The notes below the pieces were generated by a model. That model saw nothing but the letters and a program-made list of their open reading frames with translations. It was not told where the DNA came from and ran no database searches. A DNA stretch of 7,457 nt from contig JACZQL010000052.1 of the NCBI GenBank assembly GCA_022545745.1, forward strand, positions 1 to 7,457. The letters run 5' to 3'. The translations under genes were made by a program, and so were the position numbers. This document shows, piece after piece, positions 6,567 through 7,457 of this stretch. Numbering within the stretch: the stretch's first letter is position 1; every line of letters begins with the position of its first letter. This DNA is from Deltaproteobacteria bacterium (GTDB taxonomy: Bacteria; Desulfobacterota_B; Binatia; UBA9968).

Positions 6567-6627
6567 CGAATTAACTCCGATCCGACATTAATCGGTCCGA
6601 GAAATCATTCGGATCGGGGTTAATTCG
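6567..6627. repeat. 61-bp inverted repeat (19-bp arms) before the MFS gene
   Basis: The arms CGAATTAACTCCGATCCGA (6567-6585) and TCGGATCGGGGTTAATTCG (6609-6627) are reverse complements except for one position, with a 23-base spacer. The spacer holds a third, related element, ATTAATCGGTCCGA (6588-6600), which resembles the left arm as a direct repeat. The right arm is 67 bp from the MFS start and the left arm 25 bp from it. No T-run follows the stem on either strand, so an intrinsic terminator is not obvious. The clustered TCGG/CCGA half-sites suit an operator for a dimeric repressor, or a small mobile or repeat element. Confidence 0.7.
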
Positions 6628-6677
6628 AAAACGTTCTAGATGGTTCTCTAAACCATTGGGTCGAGGCCTAGTTGGCT

Positions 6678-7346
6678 TTAATCACCGTCACCGCCATCTC
6701 CTTTCTGTCTTGCCTTGTCATCTTTCACATTTTCGATTTCTTCTTCAAGCTCCATTCCAAGCCACTCCACATTGTTTGCGATACCCTGCCAATCGGGCCT
6801 TTCCACTTGCACCATCTTCAGTAATTCTGAGATACCGTTTGCGATACGTTGCCCTGGATCCCAAAGTTCACCCTCCAGGCCTGTACCAGGCAAACTTTCG
6901 AGCCAAACCGCCAGCCCCTTGAGTCCAGCCTCAAGTTCCGCCTTTCCTTCCCTGTTATTGCCAGTTTGAGCCATGACAAGGCCAAGGTAGATCCTGCCAA
7001 CATAGTCATCGCTTGAGCTGTCCTTTGCCCGCTTCAGGCTTGCCAGCGCCTTTTCTTTCTCACCTATCTCATAGTAGGCCCTGCCAACATAGGTCCAGAT
7101 CCCTGTGGTCAAAAGAGTAAAGCGGGTCGTATAATTGGGATCCTGGGCTGCAGCAGCCTCAAAATGGGTAAGGGCCTCTTTGGGTTGATTTAGCTTTAAG
7201 GCTGACACCTGTAGGGTGGCACAACTGCTTACGAAAATGAAAACAAGAAGCAACGTGACTACTTGTGCGTGGCGGTTTATGCCTTTTGCTTTTTCCTTCT
7301 TAGCATACCTGAGGAACGCTGCTTTCTTAATCATATTCGTCCTCAT
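6678..7346 (-). CDS. TPR-containing lipoprotein
   Basis: A 222-residue envelope protein. A basic N-terminus of about 28 residues precedes a hydrophobic stretch, VVTLLLVFIFVSSC (29-42). The VSSC lipobox points to lipidation at Cys42. TPR-like helical pairs follow: about 50-71 (KLNQPKEALTHFEAAAAQDP), 83-110 (TYVGRAYYEIGEKEKALASLKRA, the best match) and 116-145 (VGRIYLGLVMAQTGNNREGKAEL). TPR repeats act as protein-docking scaffolds, and the partner here is unknown. The tail (198-222) is strongly charged, with an acidic EEEIE run and a GDGGDGD end. The start at ATG 7346 has an AGGGAG site seven bases upstream and sits about 29 nt downstream of the predicted start of a sigma-54 promoter. The n-region is longer than usual, but no later start keeps this ribosome site. 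Confidence 0.85.
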   Translation of the reverse strand: MRTNMIKKAAFLRYAKKEKAKGINRHAQVVTLLLVFIFVSSCATLQVSALKLNQPKEALTHFEAAAAQDPNYTTRFTLLTTGIWTYVGRAYYEIGEKEKALASLKRAKDSSSDDYVGRIYLGLVMAQTGNNREGKAELEAGLKGLAVWLESLPGTGLEGELWDPGQRIANGISELLKMVQVERPDWQGIANNVEWLGMELEEEIENVKDDKARQKGDGGDGD

Positions 7347-7384
7347 AACTGTTCTCCCTTCTTTCGTGCTCTGCGAGGTTGATA

Positions 7385-7402
7385 TTGCAACCGACGTGCC
7401 AA
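7385..7402 (-). promoter_or_regulatory. Sigma-54 (RpoN) -24/-12 promoter
   Basis: The minus strand reads TTGGCACG-TCGG-TTGCAA. This matches the RpoN consensus (YTGGCACG, four bases, TTGCW) at every strongly conserved position, including the GG and GC pairs at the correct distance. The -12 GC is at 7388-7387, which predicts a start near 7375 and a leader of about 29 bases carrying the AGGGAG site for the TPR lipoprotein. Activator sites would be expected further upstream, mostly beyond the window edge. The promoter implies expression controlled by an enhancer-binding AAA+ activator. Confidence 0.78.
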
Positions 7403-7457
7403 AACGGGACCGTATGGGTAACCAGTTGATTTCTAATATCTTTACGGAAATTTGGAT

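Noticed and set aside
6641..6655. Small inverted repeat TGGTT-ctcta-AACCA after the lipoprotein gene as a terminator
   Set aside because: The stem is only five base pairs, mostly with weak flanks, and no T-run follows on the minus strand.

Overview
The window reads as one strand of genes. All seven protein-coding genes I accept lie on the minus strand, so transcription runs from the right edge (7457) towards base 1. No RNA gene, insertion sequence, CRISPR array or plus-strand gene is visible. The organism is a bacterium with an outer membrane: there is a lipoprotein with a lipobox and a secreted DUF1571 (LolA-like fold) protein. A near-perfect sigma-54 promoter suggests it carries RpoN. Base composition looks only moderately GC-rich. 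The gene set fits an uncultured lineage around Deltaproteobacteria, NC10, Nitrospirae or similar, but nothing here fixes the taxonomy.

Right part (7457-5196): a sigma-54 promoter (7385-7402) drives a TPR-type lipoprotein (6678-7346). A 135-bp gap follows that holds a 61-bp inverted repeat (6567-6627). Next is a 12-TM drug-efflux-type MFS transporter (5196-6542).

Middle (5195-3537): a DUF1571 secreted protein (4289-5023) comes first. Then a sigma-70-like promoter (4191-4219) sits just ahead of an unrecognised cytoplasmic protein (3723-4163). That reading frame ends at a TGA, but stays open and coding-like for 61 more codons to 3537. A GC-rich hairpin lies 15 nt after the TGA. This is either a nonsense mutation, a split gene, or a recoded (possibly selenocysteine) stop.

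Left part (3491-1): four closely spaced genes look like an operon. They encode a homologue of cyanobacterial long-chain acyl-ACP reductase (AAR), an EamA/DMT permease, a DoxX-family membrane protein, and a MIP/aquaporin-family channel that runs off the window. Gaps are 12, 43 and 32 nt. If the TGA-interrupted frame is counted to 3537, it precedes the AAR-like gene by only 45 nt and would be the first gene of a five-gene unit starting at the 4191-4219 promoter.

The most interesting items are the AAR-like reductase without an adjacent aldehyde deformylating oxygenase, the TGA-interrupted gene with its hairpin, the sigma-54 promoter, and the long inverted repeat ahead of the MFS gene. None of these amounts to a proven new system.
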